Positions 8,384 to 17,837 are shown, numbered from the stretch's first letter. The stretch is 64,000 nucleotides of DNA from Streptomyces sp. TLI_053 (GCF_900105395.1 NZ_LT629775.1:9265501-9329500), one strand, 5' to 3'. The notes: generated from the sequence alone by a model not told the origin. Numbers and translations are program-made.

Positions 8384-9133
8384 TCAGGCCAGGAAGCCCC
8401 GCAGCAGCGCGGCCGTCGCGGCGAGGTGTTCCTCGGTGGCGCGGCGGGCGGCGTCGCCGTCTCCGGTGAGGATGGCCCGGACCATGGCGCGGTGCTGTTC
8501 GGCGGCGTGCTCGATGTTCCGCTCCAGCATGGGGATGGCGTTGAGGAGGTCGTTGAGGCGCATTCTGGCCTCGGCGATGGCCGCGGCCAGGGTGGGGGAG
8601 CCGGTGAGTTCGCCGATGGCGAGGTGGAAGCGCGAGTCGAGCTGGCGGTACTGGTCCGGCGGGGCGTGCTCCAGCTCGTCGAGCCGGCTCTCCAGCCGGG
8701 CCCGCTGGTCGGTGGTGAGGGTGCGGCGGGCGGCGGCCTCGGCGGCGCCGGTCTCCAGGACCTGGCGGTAGGTCAGCGCGTCCTCCAGCGCGCCGCCGAG
8801 GTCGCGGGCGGCCCGGCGGAGGTCGGCGACGTCGGGCGCGGGCATCCGGTAGGTGACGAAGGTGCCGCCGTAGCGGCCGCGGCGGGGCTCGACGCAGCCG
8901 GCCTGCTGGAGGGTGCGCAGCGCCTCGCGCAGGGTCTCCCTGCTGACGCCCAGTCGTGCGGCGAGGTCCCGTTCGGCGGGCAGCCGGTCGCCGTGGCCGA
9001 AGACACCGAGCTTGATCGCCTGGAGCAGCCGTTCGACGGTCTCCTCGAAGGCGTTGCCGGTGCGGACCGGGCGGAAGATCGCACCGGCCTGCCAGTCGAG
9101 CCGTGCCTGCTCACGTGCTTGGTCCAGGTCCAC
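8384..9133 (-). CDS. FadR-subfamily GntR transcriptional regulator
   Basis: 249 aa from GTG 9133 (opening DLDQAREQARLDWQAG); upstream in-frame codons are compositionally non-coding. The winged HTH spans roughly residues 20-90 (ETVERLLQAIKLGVFGHG, then RDLAARLGVSRETLREAL). The all-helical FCD effector domain follows, with metal/ligand residues in DSRFHLAIGELTG, HRAMVRAIL and ATEEHLAATA. It is divergent from the permease-led catabolic operon, and the spacer holds a perfect dyad of FadR-type sequence. It is therefore probably the local repressor of that operon, relieved by a pathway intermediate. Confidence 0.92.
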   Translation of the reverse strand: MDLDQAREQARLDWQAGAIFRPVRTGNAFEETVERLLQAIKLGVFGHGDRLPAERDLAARLGVSRETLREALRTLQQAGCVEPRRGRYGGTFVTYRMPAPDVADLRRAARDLGGALEDALTYRQVLETGAAEAAARRTLTTDQRARLESRLDELEHAPPDQYRQLDSRFHLAIGELTGSPTLAAAIAEARMRLNDLLNAIPMLERNIEHAAEQHRAMVRAILTGDGDAARRATEEHLAATAALLRGFLA

Positions 9134-9240
9134 GCCCGGAATCGTACCTACGGGCGGTCGTCGGACCTCGTTGCGTCCCGTTCTCGGTGTCGGCCCTTGA
9201 CGCGGCCCCGGCTCAGCCGGAACGATGCTGCTCACCCACC

Positions 9241-9264
9241 CAATGGTCTGGTTCCAGACCATTG
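9241..9264. promoter_or_regulatory. Perfect palindromic operator for the GntR regulator
   Basis: Arms CAATGGTCTGG (9241-9251) and CCAGACCATTG (9254-9264) are perfect complements around TT. The core TGGTCT...AGACCA fits the TGGTN-NACCA style of FadR-family operators. It lies about 95 bp before the permease start and 107 bp before the regulator start. Confidence 0.8.
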
Positions 9265-9358
9265 AAGAGCCGTCCGACCGTCGAACCCGCCCGGCCGGGT
9301 GGGCCACGCCGTCGTGGCCCTGCCCGCCCCGGCACACCCTCAACCCCCTGGGGTGCCC

Positions 9359-10954
9359 ATGACCGACGCACGCTCACCCGACGCACGACCGACCGGTACC
9401 CACTCGACCGACCAGCATTCCCCCACCGTGTTTCCGGAAAGCACCACCCCCGTTTCCGACGACGAACAACGCCTCCGCGAGCTGGGCTACACCCAGGAAC
9501 TGGCCCGCTCGATGTCCGGCTTCTCCAACTTCGCCGTCTCCTTCTCCATCGTCTCGGTCCTCTCCGGCTGCCTGACCCTCTACGGCACGGGCATGAGGAC
9601 CGGAGGCCCGGCCCTGATCGTCTGGGGCTGGCCGGTGGTCGGCCTGTTCACCCTCTGCGTCGGGCTCGCCATGGCCGAGATCTGCTCCAGCTACCCCACG
9701 GCCGGCGGGCTCTACTACTGGGCCGCCAAGCTGAGCCGCAGCCGGGGCGCCGCCTGGAGCTGGTTCACCGGCTGGTTCAACTTCCTCGGCCAGGTCGCGG
9801 TCACCGCCGGCGTCGACTTCGGCGCCGCGTTCTTCACCAACGCCTTCCTCACACTGCGCTTCGGCATCGAGGCCAGCCCCGTGCACACCATCGAGATCTT
9901 CGCCGTCATCCTGCTGCTGCACGGCCTGCTCAACACCCGCGGCGTGCGCCTCGTCGCCCTCCTCAACAGCGTGTCCGTGTGGTGGCACCTGGTGGGCGTC
10001 GCGGTCATCGTCGGCGCCCTCGCGGTACTCCCCGACCAGCACGCCCCGGCGTCCTTCGTCCTCACCGAGTTCGTCAACGGCACCGGCTTCCGGAACCAGT
10101 TCTACGTGGCGATGATCGGCCTGCTGATGGCGCAGTACACCCTCACCGGGTACGACGCCTCCGCGCACATGACCGAGGAGACCCGCGACGCCGCCCGCTC
10201 CGGCCCCCGCGGCATCGTCAACGCCATCACCGTCTCCCTGGCGGCGGGCTGGGTCCTGCTGCTCGGCATCACCTTCGCGATCCGCGACTACGACGGCGCG
10301 CTCGACAGCGACACCGGCGTCCCGCCCGCCCAGATCTTCATCGACGCGATCGGCTCCGGCGGCGCCCAGTTCCTGCTGCTGGTCGTGATCGGCGCCCAGT
10401 TCTTCTGCGGAATGGCCTCCGTCACCGCCAACTCCCGCATGATCTACGCCTTCTCCCGGGACGGCGCGCTGCCCGGCTCCCGGCTGTGGCACCGCATCGA
10501 CCCGCGCACCCAGACCCCGACCAACGCGGTCTGGCTGGCGACCGGCGGCGCCCTGCTGCTCGGCCTGCCCGCGCTCTGGAACACCACCGCCTACACCGCC
10601 GTGACCTCCATCTCCGTCATCGGCCTGTACATCTCCTACGTCATTCCGGTGTACCTGAGGCTGCGCCAGGGCGAGGACTTCACCCCCGGCCCCTGGAACC
10701 TGGGACGGTGGAGCCGGCCGATCGGCATCCTCGCGGTCGGCTGGACGGCGGTGATCACCGTGCTGTTCATGCTCCCCACCGCCTCCCCGATCACCGCCGA
10801 GAGCTTCAACTACACCCCCGTCGCCGTGGCCGTCGTGGTCGGCTTCGCCGGGGTGTGGTGGCTGGCCTCGGCCCGGCACTGGTTCACCGGACCCCACGTC
10901 CACGCCCTGCCGACCGGACCCGACGCGCACGACACCGAACTGGAGGTCCGATGA
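9359..10954 (+). CDS. APC-superfamily amino acid/polyamine permease
   Basis: 531 aa from ATG 9359. A polar N-terminus is followed by the family signature ELGYTQELARSMSGFSNFAVSF, then about 12 hydrophobic segments, including SYPTAGGLYYWAAKL and YDASAHMTEETRDAAR, both typical of the GABA/choline/UGA4-like APC branch. It should import the amine that the downstream enzymes gamma-glutamylate and oxidise. Its stop overlaps the start of the ligase gene (ATGA), so the two are translationally coupled and form the head of a five-gene operon. Confidence 0.92.
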   Translation: MTDARSPDARPTGTHSTDQHSPTVFPESTTPVSDDEQRLRELGYTQELARSMSGFSNFAVSFSIVSVLSGCLTLYGTGMRTGGPALIVWGWPVVGLFTLCVGLAMAEICSSYPTAGGLYYWAAKLSRSRGAAWSWFTGWFNFLGQVAVTAGVDFGAAFFTNAFLTLRFGIEASPVHTIEIFAVILLLHGLLNTRGVRLVALLNSVSVWWHLVGVAVIVGALAVLPDQHAPASFVLTEFVNGTGFRNQFYVAMIGLLMAQYTLTGYDASAHMTEETRDAARSGPRGIVNAITVSLAAGWVLLLGITFAIRDYDGALDSDTGVPPAQIFIDAIGSGGAQFLLLVVIGAQFFCGMASVTANSRMIYAFSRDGALPGSRLWHRIDPRTQTPTNAVWLATGGALLLGLPALWNTTAYTAVTSISVIGLYISYVIPVYLRLRQGEDFTPGPWNLGRWSRPIGILAVGWTAVITVLFMLPTASPITAESFNYTPVAVAVVVGFAGVWWLASARHWFTGPHVHALPTGPDAHDTELEVR

Positions 10955-12309
10955 CCAGCCCCCGGCTCACCCTCGACGAGCTGCGCACCCGCGTCGCCGA
11001 CGGGACCGTCGACACCGTCGTGCTCGCCATGACCGACATGCAGGGCCGGCTCCAGGGCAAGCGCCTGGCCGCCGAGCACTTCCTCGCCGACGTGGTGCCA
11101 GGCGCCGCCGAGGGCTGCGGCTACCTGCTCGCCGTCGACATCGACATGAACACCGTCGACGGCTACGAGATCTCCTCCTGGGAGAACGGCTACGGCGACC
11201 TGACACTGCGCCCCGACCTCGCCACCCTGCGGACCGTGCCCTGGCACCCCGCCACCGTCATGGTCCAGTGCGACGTCCTCCACCACGACGGCACCCCGGT
11301 CGCCGTCTCCCCGCGGCAGATCCTGCAACGCCAGCTGGACCGCCTGGCCGGCCACGGCTGGCACGCCCAGGCCGCCACCGAGCTGGAGTTCATCGTCTTC
11401 CGGGACAGCTACGAACAGGCCTGGGACAAGGACTACGCCCGGCTCACCCCGGCCAACCAGTACAACGTGGACTACTCCGTGCTCGGCACCGGCCGGATCG
11501 AACCCCTGCTGCGCCGGATCCGCAACGAGATGGCCGGCGCGGGCCTGTCCGTCGAGTCCGCCAAGGGCGAGTGCAACCTCGGCCAGCACGAGATCGCCTT
11601 CAAGTACGCCGACGCCCTCACCACCTGCGACAACCACGCCGTCTACAAGACCGGAGCCAAGGAGATCGCCGCCCAGGAGGGCTGCAGCCTCACCTTCATG
11701 GCGAAGTACGACGAACGCGAGGGCAACTCCTGCCACATCCACCTCAGCCTGCGCGACGAGCGGGGCGCACCCGTGTTCGCCGGTGACCGGCCGCACGGCT
11801 TCTCCCGGACGATGGAGCACTTCCTCGCCGGGCAGCTCGCCTGCCTCGCCGACTTCGCCCTGCTGCTCGCCCCCACCGTCAACTCCTACAAGCGCTACGT
11901 GCCCGGCAGCTTCGCACCCACCGCCGTCGCCTGGGGCCGCGACAACCGCACCTGCGCCCTGCGGGTGGTGGGCCACGGGCCGTCGCTGCGGTTCGAGAAC
12001 CGCGTCCCCGGCGGCGACGTCAACCCCTACCTCGCGGTCGCCGCGCTGATCGCGGCCGGACTGCACGGCATCGACCGGCAGCTCGAACTCGAACCGGAGT
12101 TCACCGGCAACGCCTACGCCTCCGACGCCCCCAGGGTGCCCGCCAACCTGCGGGACGCGGTCGACGCCTTCGAGCGCAGCGCCGTCGCCACCGAAGCCTT
12201 CGGCAAGGACGTCGTCCGGCACTACACCCACGCCGGACGCACCGAACTCGCCGCCTACGAACGCGCGGTGACCGACTGGGAGCGGCGCCGCGGATTCGAG
12301 CGGCTGTGA
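10951..12309 (+). CDS. Glutamine-synthetase-like gamma-glutamyl-amine ligase
   Basis: 452 aa, type I glutamine synthetase fold. Visible catalytic elements are ATELEFIVF (metal Glu), GQHEIAFKYADALTTCDNH, NSCHIHLSL (His), FAPTAVAWGRDNRTCALRV and RFENRVPGGDVNPYLA. The adenylylation-loop tyrosine of true glutamine synthetase is not apparent. Position between an amine permease, a PuuD-type amidase and an aldehyde dehydrogenase argues that it ligates glutamate to a polyamine or amino alcohol (PuuA, or the GlnA3/GlnA4 type of Streptomyces) rather than to ammonia. Putrescine-type amine versus ethanolamine cannot be settled from sequence. Confidence 0.9.
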   Translation: MTSPRLTLDELRTRVADGTVDTVVLAMTDMQGRLQGKRLAAEHFLADVVPGAAEGCGYLLAVDIDMNTVDGYEISSWENGYGDLTLRPDLATLRTVPWHPATVMVQCDVLHHDGTPVAVSPRQILQRQLDRLAGHGWHAQAATELEFIVFRDSYEQAWDKDYARLTPANQYNVDYSVLGTGRIEPLLRRIRNEMAGAGLSVESAKGECNLGQHEIAFKYADALTTCDNHAVYKTGAKEIAAQEGCSLTFMAKYDEREGNSCHIHLSLRDERGAPVFAGDRPHGFSRTMEHFLAGQLACLADFALLLAPTVNSYKRYVPGSFAPTAVAWGRDNRTCALRVVGHGPSLRFENRVPGGDVNPYLAVAALIAAGLHGIDRQLELEPEFTGNAYASDAPRVPANLRDAVDAFERSAVATEAFGKDVVRHYTHAGRTELAAYERAVTDWERRRGFERL

Positions 12310-13034
12310 CCGGCGCCGACCCGCGCCGGCCACTGATCGGCATCACCACCTACCAGGACGACGCGTCCTGGTCCGTCTGGCACCAGCGCGCCGCCCTGGT
12401 GCCCCAGACCTACGTCGACGCCGTCGTCCGCGCGGGCGGCACCCCGGTCCTGCTGCCGCCCCAGCCCGGCGGGGCCGGACACCTCCTCGACGCCCTGGAC
12501 GGCCTCGTCCTCGCCGGCGGACCGGACCTCGACCCGGCCAGGTACGGAGCCGTGGCCGACCCGCGCACCGGCCCGCCCCACCACGCCCGCGACGACTGGG
12601 AGAGCACCCTGCTGCGCTCCGCGCTGGACCGCGGCCTCCCGCTGCTCGGCGTCTGCCGCGGCATGCAGCTGCTCAACGTCGAACTCGGCGGCACCCTGCG
12701 CCAGCACCTGCCCGATGGGAGCCACCAGAAGGTCCCCGCGCAGTTCGTCCGGCACCGGGTCGAGGTGGCCGACGGCAGCCGGCTCGCCACCGTCCTGGGG
12801 CCGGACGCCGAGGTCTCCTGCTACCACCACCAGGCCGTCGACCGGCTGGGAACCGGCCTGCGGCCCACCGCCCACGGCGCCGACGGCACCGTCGAGGCAC
12901 TCGAACTCGACGGCCACCGCTTCGCGCTCGGCGTCCAGTGGCACCCGGAGACCGACCCCGACGACCCGCGCCTGTTCCGAGCCCTGACCGCCCAGGCCCT
13001 CACCACCGCCAGCCACCGGGAGACGAGCCCATGA
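12306..13034 (+). CDS. Class I glutamine amidotransferase-like gamma-glutamyl hydrolase (peptidase C26, PuuD-like)
   Basis: 242 aa. GTG 12306 overlaps the ligase stop. The nucleophile elbow is LLGVCRGMQLLNV (Cys near residue 117), and the His-Glu dyad is VQWHPETDPDD near the end. The fold and the opening PLIGITTYQDDASW match gamma-glutamyl-GABA hydrolases. In the Puu pathway this enzyme releases glutamate from the oxidised gamma-glutamyl intermediate. It ends 4 bases into the aldehyde dehydrogenase gene, continuing the coupled operon. Confidence 0.92.
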   Translation: MTGADPRRPLIGITTYQDDASWSVWHQRAALVPQTYVDAVVRAGGTPVLLPPQPGGAGHLLDALDGLVLAGGPDLDPARYGAVADPRTGPPHHARDDWESTLLRSALDRGLPLLGVCRGMQLLNVELGGTLRQHLPDGSHQKVPAQFVRHRVEVADGSRLATVLGPDAEVSCYHHQAVDRLGTGLRPTAHGADGTVEALELDGHRFALGVQWHPETDPDDPRLFRALTAQALTTASHRETSP

Positions 13035-14404
13035 CCGAACCGGACCTCTTCGAGGTCGTCAACCCCGCCACCGAGGAGGTGATCACCACCGTCGAACTGG
13101 CCGGCCTCGCCGAGACCGACGCCGCCGTGGCCCGCGCCCGGGCCGCCTTCGACACCTGGCGCCGGGTGGCCCCCGCCGACCGGGCCCGGCTGCTGCGGGC
13201 CTTCGCCGCCGCCGTCGACGCCGACCGCGAACACCTCGCCGCCCTGGAGGTCGCCAACGCCGGCCACACCATCGGCAACGCGCGCTGGGAGGCCGGCAAC
13301 GCCCGCGACGTCATCGACTACTACGCCGCCGCCCCGGAACGGCTGTTCGGCCGGCAGATCCCCGTCGCCGGCGGCGTCGACCTCACCTTCCAGGAACCGA
13401 TCGGCGTGGTCGGCGTCATCGTGCCGTGGAACTTCCCGATGCCGATCGCCGCCTGGGCCCTGGCCCCGGCCCTCGCCGCCGGCAACACCGTCGTCCTCAA
13501 ACCCGCCGAGCTCACGCCGCTCACCGCGCTGCGCCTCGGCGAACTCGCCCTCGCGGCCGGGATCCCGGACGGCGTGCTGCAGGTCCTGCCCGGCCGGGGC
13601 CCGGTCGTCGGACAGCGCTTCGTCACCCACCCGGACGTGCGCAAGGTCGTGTTCACCGGCTCGACCCGGGTCGGCAAGGAGATCATGGCGGGCTGCGCCG
13701 CCCAGGTGAAGCCGGTCACCCTCGAACTCGGCGGCAAGAGCGCCAACATCGTGTTCGCCGACGCAGACCTCGCCAAGGCCGCCGCGACCGCGCCCTACGC
13801 CGTCTTCGACAACGCCGGCCAGGACTGCTGCGCCCGGTCCAGGATCCTGGTCGAGGCCTCGGTGTTCGAGGACTTCATGGCGCTGCTGGAACCGGCCGTC
13901 CGCGGTGTGCGGGTGGGTGACCCGGCCGACGAGAAGACCGAGATGGGCCCGCTGATCTCCGCCGCCCACCGGGCGCGGGTCGCCTCCTACGTGCCGGACG
14001 ACGCGGCCGTGGCGTTCCGCGGCGCCGCCCCCGACGGGCCCGGCTTCTGGTACCCGCCGACCGTTCTCGCCCCGGTGCGGCACGACGACCGCGCCTTCAC
14101 CGAGGAGATCTTCGGCCCGGTGGTCGCGGTGGTGCCCTTCCGCGACGAGCAGGACGCCCTGCGCATCGCCAACGCCACCGAGTACGGGCTGTCCGGCTCC
14201 GTCTGGACCAGGGACGTCGGACGCGCGCTGCGGGTCGCCCGCGGCGTCGAGGCCGGCAACCTCTCCGTCAACTCGCACTCCTCGGTGCGCTACACCACGC
14301 CGTTCGGCGGTTTCAAGCAGTCCGGGCTCGGCCGCGAGCTCGGCCCGGACGCCCTCGACGCCTTCACCCAGACCAAGAACGTCTTCATCTCCACGGAGGA
14401 GTGA
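13031..14404 (+). CDS. Aldehyde dehydrogenase (PuuC/betaine-aldehyde-dehydrogenase-like)
   Basis: 457 aa from ATG 13031, overlapping the previous stop. It has PWNFPMPIAAWALAPALAAGN (NAD-binding), the catalytic base Glu in VTLELGGKSANIVF, and the nucleophile in NAGQDCCARSRI. It should oxidise the aldehyde produced from the gamma-glutamylated amine to the acid. The expected amine oxidase or transaminase of a classic Puu route is missing here; the SDR downstream may supply the alcohol-to-aldehyde step if the substrate is an amino alcohol. Confidence 0.93.
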   Translation: MTEPDLFEVVNPATEEVITTVELAGLAETDAAVARARAAFDTWRRVAPADRARLLRAFAAAVDADREHLAALEVANAGHTIGNARWEAGNARDVIDYYAAAPERLFGRQIPVAGGVDLTFQEPIGVVGVIVPWNFPMPIAAWALAPALAAGNTVVLKPAELTPLTALRLGELALAAGIPDGVLQVLPGRGPVVGQRFVTHPDVRKVVFTGSTRVGKEIMAGCAAQVKPVTLELGGKSANIVFADADLAKAAATAPYAVFDNAGQDCCARSRILVEASVFEDFMALLEPAVRGVRVGDPADEKTEMGPLISAAHRARVASYVPDDAAVAFRGAAPDGPGFWYPPTVLAPVRHDDRAFTEEIFGPVVAVVPFRDEQDALRIANATEYGLSGSVWTRDVGRALRVARGVEAGNLSVNSHSSVRYTTPFGGFKQSGLGRELGPDALDAFTQTKNVFISTEE

Positions 14405-14409
14405 TCAGC

Positions 14410-15177
14410 ATGACCCAGCGACTCGACGGCCGGGTGGCCGTCATCACCGGCGCCGGCAGCGGCATCGGCCTCGCGACCGCCCGCCGGCTCGCCGCCGAGG
14501 GGGCCAAGGTGGTCTGCGCGGACCTCGACCCGGAGACCGGCGCCAAGGCGGCCAACGAGGTCGGCGGCCTGTTCGTCCAGGTCGACGTCACCGACGAGGA
14601 CGCCGTCCGCGACCTCTTCCAGCGGGCCGTGGACGAGTACGGCCGGCTCGACATCGCCTTCAACAACGCGGGCATCTCCCCGCCGGACGACGACTCCATC
14701 CTGACCACCGGCCTGGACGCCTGGAAGCGGGTCCAGGAGGTCAACCTCACCAGCGTCTACCTGTGCTGCAAGTACGCGATCCCGCACATGCAGCGGCAGG
14801 GCAAGGGCTCGATCATCAACACCGCCTCCTTCGTCGCGGTGATGGGCGCGGCCACCTCGCAGATCTCCTACAGCGCCTCCAAGGGCGGGGTGCTGGCGAT
14901 GTCCCGCGAGCTGGGCGTGCAGTTCGCCCGCGAGGGGATCCGGGTCAACGCGCTGTGCCCCGGCCCGGTGAACACCCCGCTGCTGCAGGAGCTGTTCGCC
15001 AAGGACCCGGAGCGCGCCGCCCGCCGTCTGGTGCACATCCCGCTCGGCCGCTTCGCCGAGCCCGAGGAGATCGCCGCCGCGGTGGCCTTCCTGGCCTCCG
15101 ACGACTCCTCCTTCATGACCGCCAACACCTTCCTCGTGGACGGCGGCATCTCCGGCGCCTACGTCACCCCGCAGTAG
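14410..15177 (+). CDS. Short-chain dehydrogenase/reductase
   Basis: 255 aa. I prefer ATG 14410 to GTG 14401 because GGAGGA ends immediately before the GTG but lies about 9 bases before the ATG. It has the classical SDR TGAGSGIGLATA cofactor motif, NNAG, catalytic Ser plus YSASKGG (Tyr-x3-Lys), and PGPVNTPL. Aspartate (CADLDPE) after the second strand favours NAD over NADP. It is the last gene of the amine operon and could oxidise an alcohol such as gamma-glutamyl-ethanolamide to the aldehyde used by the preceding enzyme. That role is inference from position. Confidence 0.88.
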   Translation: MTQRLDGRVAVITGAGSGIGLATARRLAAEGAKVVCADLDPETGAKAANEVGGLFVQVDVTDEDAVRDLFQRAVDEYGRLDIAFNNAGISPPDDDSILTTGLDAWKRVQEVNLTSVYLCCKYAIPHMQRQGKGSIINTASFVAVMGAATSQISYSASKGGVLAMSRELGVQFAREGIRVNALCPGPVNTPLLQELFAKDPERAARRLVHIPLGRFAEPEEIAAAVAFLASDDSSFMTANTFLVDGGISGAYVTPQ

Positions 15178-15190
15178 GTCCGGCGCTCCG

Positions 15191-15229
15191 ACGGCCCGGC
15201 CGCCCCGCACCGGGGGGCGGCCGGGCCGT
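15191..15229. terminator. Bidirectional terminator
   Basis: A perfect 16-bp stem: ACGGCCCGGCCGCCCC (15191-15206) pairs with GGGGCGGCCGGGCCGT (15214-15229) with a 7-base loop. It sits between the convergent SDR and MATE genes and can serve both. Confidence 0.8.
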
Positions 15230-15235
15230 CGTCGG

Positions 15236-16726
15236 CTACGGGACCGGGGTTGTCCGCTCCGGCTCCGCGGGTGCGGGTGAAGGATCAGGTGCGGGCGTGG
15301 CTGCGGTGGCGACGGCGGCCCCGGCGTCGAGGGCGCGGGTGTAGCGGCGCAGCAGCAGGACGGCGGTGGTGGCGAGGCCGACCAGCAGCCCGAGCCAGAG
15401 TCCGCGGGTCTCGCCCCCGAGCGGGTAGGCGAGCAGCCAGGCGGCGGGCAGGCCGACGGCCCAGTAGCCGATCAGGGTGATGCGGAAGCCGCTGCCGGTG
15501 TCGTCGAGCCCGCGCAGCAGTCCGACGCCGATGTTCTGGGCGCAGTCGAAGAACTGCAGCACGGCGACGACGGCCAGGAGTCCGGTCGCGATCCGCAGGC
15601 CCTGCTGGTCGGCGGCGGTTCCGGGGTCGAAGAAGGGCCGCAGGACGAGCCGGGGGGCGGTGAGGTAGACGATGCCGACGAGGGTGCTGACGGCGGCTCC
15701 GCAGGCCAGCGCGGTGTTCTTGATCCGGCGGGCGGCGGCGCGGTCGCCGAGCGCGAGTTCCCGGCTGACGTTGATGGACGCGGCGTGGGAGAGGCCGACG
15801 GCGACCTGGAAGACGATGTAGATCAGCTGGTTGACGGCGGTGTGGGCGGCGAGCGCGGCGGCGCCGAAGCTGCCGGCGAGCAGCGCCGTGACGGAGAAGA
15901 AGCCGGCCTCCGAGCCGTAGGTGGCGGCGATCGGGGTGCCGAGGCGGAGCAGGCGGCGCACGGTGGCGGCGTCGGCGCGCCAGAAGTCCAGGGTGAGCAG
16001 CGGCGCGAGTCCGGGGTCGCGCCGCGCGGAGGACCGGAGGGCGAGGAAGGAGAGCAGGTGGACGCTGCTGGTGGCGACGCCGACCCCGGTGAGGCCGAGT
16101 TCGGGCAGGCCCCAGGTCCCGTGGATGAACACCCAGTCGAGTCCGGCGTTGACGGCGACCGCGGCGACGGTGATGCGCAGCAGGGCCTGCGGGCGGCGCA
16201 TGCCGACGGTGAACTGGCGGACGGCCTGGAACCAGAGGCAGGGCAGCAGGCCCGGGGCCAGTGCGGCGAGCATGCTCTGGGCGCGTTCGGCGACGGCCGC
16301 GTCCTGGCCCAGCCAGGTGGCGGCCTGGCCGACGAGGACCATGAGGACGGCGCCGGCGATCCCGGCGAGTGTCGCCACGGCCATCGCGGCCCGGACCAGG
16401 GCGCGGACCTCGTGGCCGTCGTCCGCCCCGGCGGCGGCGGGGCCGGTCGGGGCGGCGGGGCCGGTGCGTTCGCCGCGTTCGGCCCGCGCGGCGGCGGCCG
16501 CGACCTGGTTGCCGACGGAGGTGACCAGGCCGACGCCCATGGTCCGCAGTTGGTTGAAGACGACCAGGGCGAGGCCACCGGCCGCCAGGGCCTCGGTGCC
16601 GAGCACGCCCATCATGACGGTGTCGGTGGTGGTCAGGGCCACCTGGGCGAGCTGGGTGAGGGCGAGCGGGACGGCGAGCGCGGCGAGTGCGCGGCTGTCG
16701 CGGGCGAGGACTGCTGTCTGCTTCAC
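15236..16726 (-). CDS. MATE-family efflux transporter
   Basis: 496 aa with about 12 membrane segments in two related halves (LAVPLALTQLAQVALTTTDTVMMG in the first; LGTPIAATYGSEAGFFSVTALLAG in the second), typical of NorM/DinF MATE antiporters. GTG 16726 overlaps the stop of the SbnA-like gene, so it is co-translated with the biosynthetic enzymes and is probably the exporter of the finished metallophore. EDDS-type aminopolycarboxylate loci also carry MATE exporters. A small charged loop RAERGERTGPAAP interrupts the second hydrophobic stretch. Confidence 0.9.
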   Translation of the reverse strand: MKQTAVLARDSRALAALAVPLALTQLAQVALTTTDTVMMGVLGTEALAAGGLALVVFNQLRTMGVGLVTSVGNQVAAAAARAERGERTGPAAPTGPAAAGADDGHEVRALVRAAMAVATLAGIAGAVLMVLVGQAATWLGQDAAVAERAQSMLAALAPGLLPCLWFQAVRQFTVGMRRPQALLRITVAAVAVNAGLDWVFIHGTWGLPELGLTGVGVATSSVHLLSFLALRSSARRDPGLAPLLTLDFWRADAATVRRLLRLGTPIAATYGSEAGFFSVTALLAGSFGAAALAAHTAVNQLIYIVFQVAVGLSHAASINVSRELALGDRAAARRIKNTALACGAAVSTLVGIVYLTAPRLVLRPFFDPGTAADQQGLRIATGLLAVVAVLQFFDCAQNIGVGLLRGLDDTGSGFRITLIGYWAVGLPAAWLLAYPLGGETRGLWLGLLVGLATTAVLLLRRYTRALDAGAAVATAATPAPDPSPAPAEPERTTPVP

Positions 16727-17766
16727 GGTCGGTCCCAGTTCGTGCGGAGTTTGGTCAGCGTCTCGTCGATCGCGGCTTCGGCGGCCGGGTCGAGCAGGTC
16801 GCGGGCGGTCATCCAGTCGTCGTTGAAGACGGTGTCCATGTACTTCTCGCCGCCGTCGTTGACGAAGGCGACCATAACGGTGTCGGGCGCCTGCCGGCCC
16901 AGTCGGTGCAGGGCTTCGTGGACGACGCCGCCGGCGGAGCCGCCGATGAGCAGCCCGGTGCGGCGGGCGACGACCCGGGCGGTGGCGAAGGCCTCGATGT
17001 CGCCGACCTTGACGCCCTCGTCGATGAGGTCGTAGTCGACGAGCAGTCCGATACTGGCGCCCTCGGGGGTGCCGGTGCCGGACTGGTAGTAGTCGTGGGC
17101 GGGCGGGCCGAAGGCGATGGAGCCCTTGGGTTCGACGCCGACGACGGTGACGTCCGGGACGCTCCGGCGCAGCTCCCTGGCGGTGCCGCAGAGGCCGCCG
17201 CCGGTGCCGACCGCGCCGATCAGCACGTCGACCCGGTGGTCGAGGGCCTGGGCGATCTCGCGGCCGACGGCGTAGTAGCCGACCGCGTTGCTCGGGTTGT
17301 TGTGCTGCTCGGTGAAGAAGGTGTTGTCCTTGCCGCGGGCCATCTCCTCGGCGAGCTCCTCGCGTGCGGCGGTGTGGAGCTCCTCGCCGTCGGTGTCGGC
17401 GTCGACGTACACCAGCTCGGTGCCCATGGCCTTCATGCCGCGCAGCTTGTCGACGGCGGCGTGGTTGTCGACGACGGCGGTGAAGCGGTAGCCGCGTTCG
17501 GCGGCGACCACGGCGAGCCCGAGACCGGTGTTGCCGGAGGTGGACTCGACGATGTGGCCGCCCTCGCGCAGCTCGCCGCGTTCCTCGGCGTCGAGGACCA
17601 TCTGACGGGCCATCCGGATCTTGGCGCTGCCGGTGGGGTTGAACATCTCCAGTTTGAGCAGCAGGCGGGCGCCGTTGTCGGCCCGGGCGAGCTCGAACAG
17701 CGGGGTGCGGCCGATGAGGTCGGAGATCCGGCTGACCACCGGGGGGCGGTGCAGGGCGTCGGTCAT
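16723..17766 (-). CDS. PLP-dependent cysteine-synthase-like beta-replacement enzyme (SbnA/EDDS-type)
   Basis: 347 aa from ATG 17766 with GGAG 8 bases upstream. The fold-type II PLP lysine lies in NPTGSAKIRMA, the phosphate loop is GTGGGLCG, and ESTSGNTGLGLA binds substrate carboxylate. The SAKIR sequence replaces the SVKDR of true cysteine synthase, as in SbnA-like enzymes that use O-phosphoserine and an amino-acid nucleophile. In an EDDS/EDHA-type pathway it would join O-phosphoserine to aspartate or a related amine to build the ethylenediamine backbone. It overlaps the MATE gene and follows the decarboxylase by 71 bp. Confidence 0.88.
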   Translation of the reverse strand: MTDALHRPPVVSRISDLIGRTPLFELARADNGARLLLKLEMFNPTGSAKIRMARQMVLDAEERGELREGGHIVESTSGNTGLGLAVVAAERGYRFTAVVDNHAAVDKLRGMKAMGTELVYVDADTDGEELHTAAREELAEEMARGKDNTFFTEQHNNPSNAVGYYAVGREIAQALDHRVDVLIGAVGTGGGLCGTARELRRSVPDVTVVGVEPKGSIAFGPPAHDYYQSGTGTPEGASIGLLVDYDLIDEGVKVGDIEAFATARVVARRTGLLIGGSAGGVVHEALHRLGRQAPDTVMVAFVNDGGEKYMDTVFNDDWMTARDLLDPAAEAAIDETLTKLRTNWDRP

Positions 17767-17837
17767 GGCGTGGCTCCGTGGGGCGGTGCGGACAGTACGG
17801 GTGGTGCGGCGGGTGGTGCGGGTGGCCCGGGACCGCC

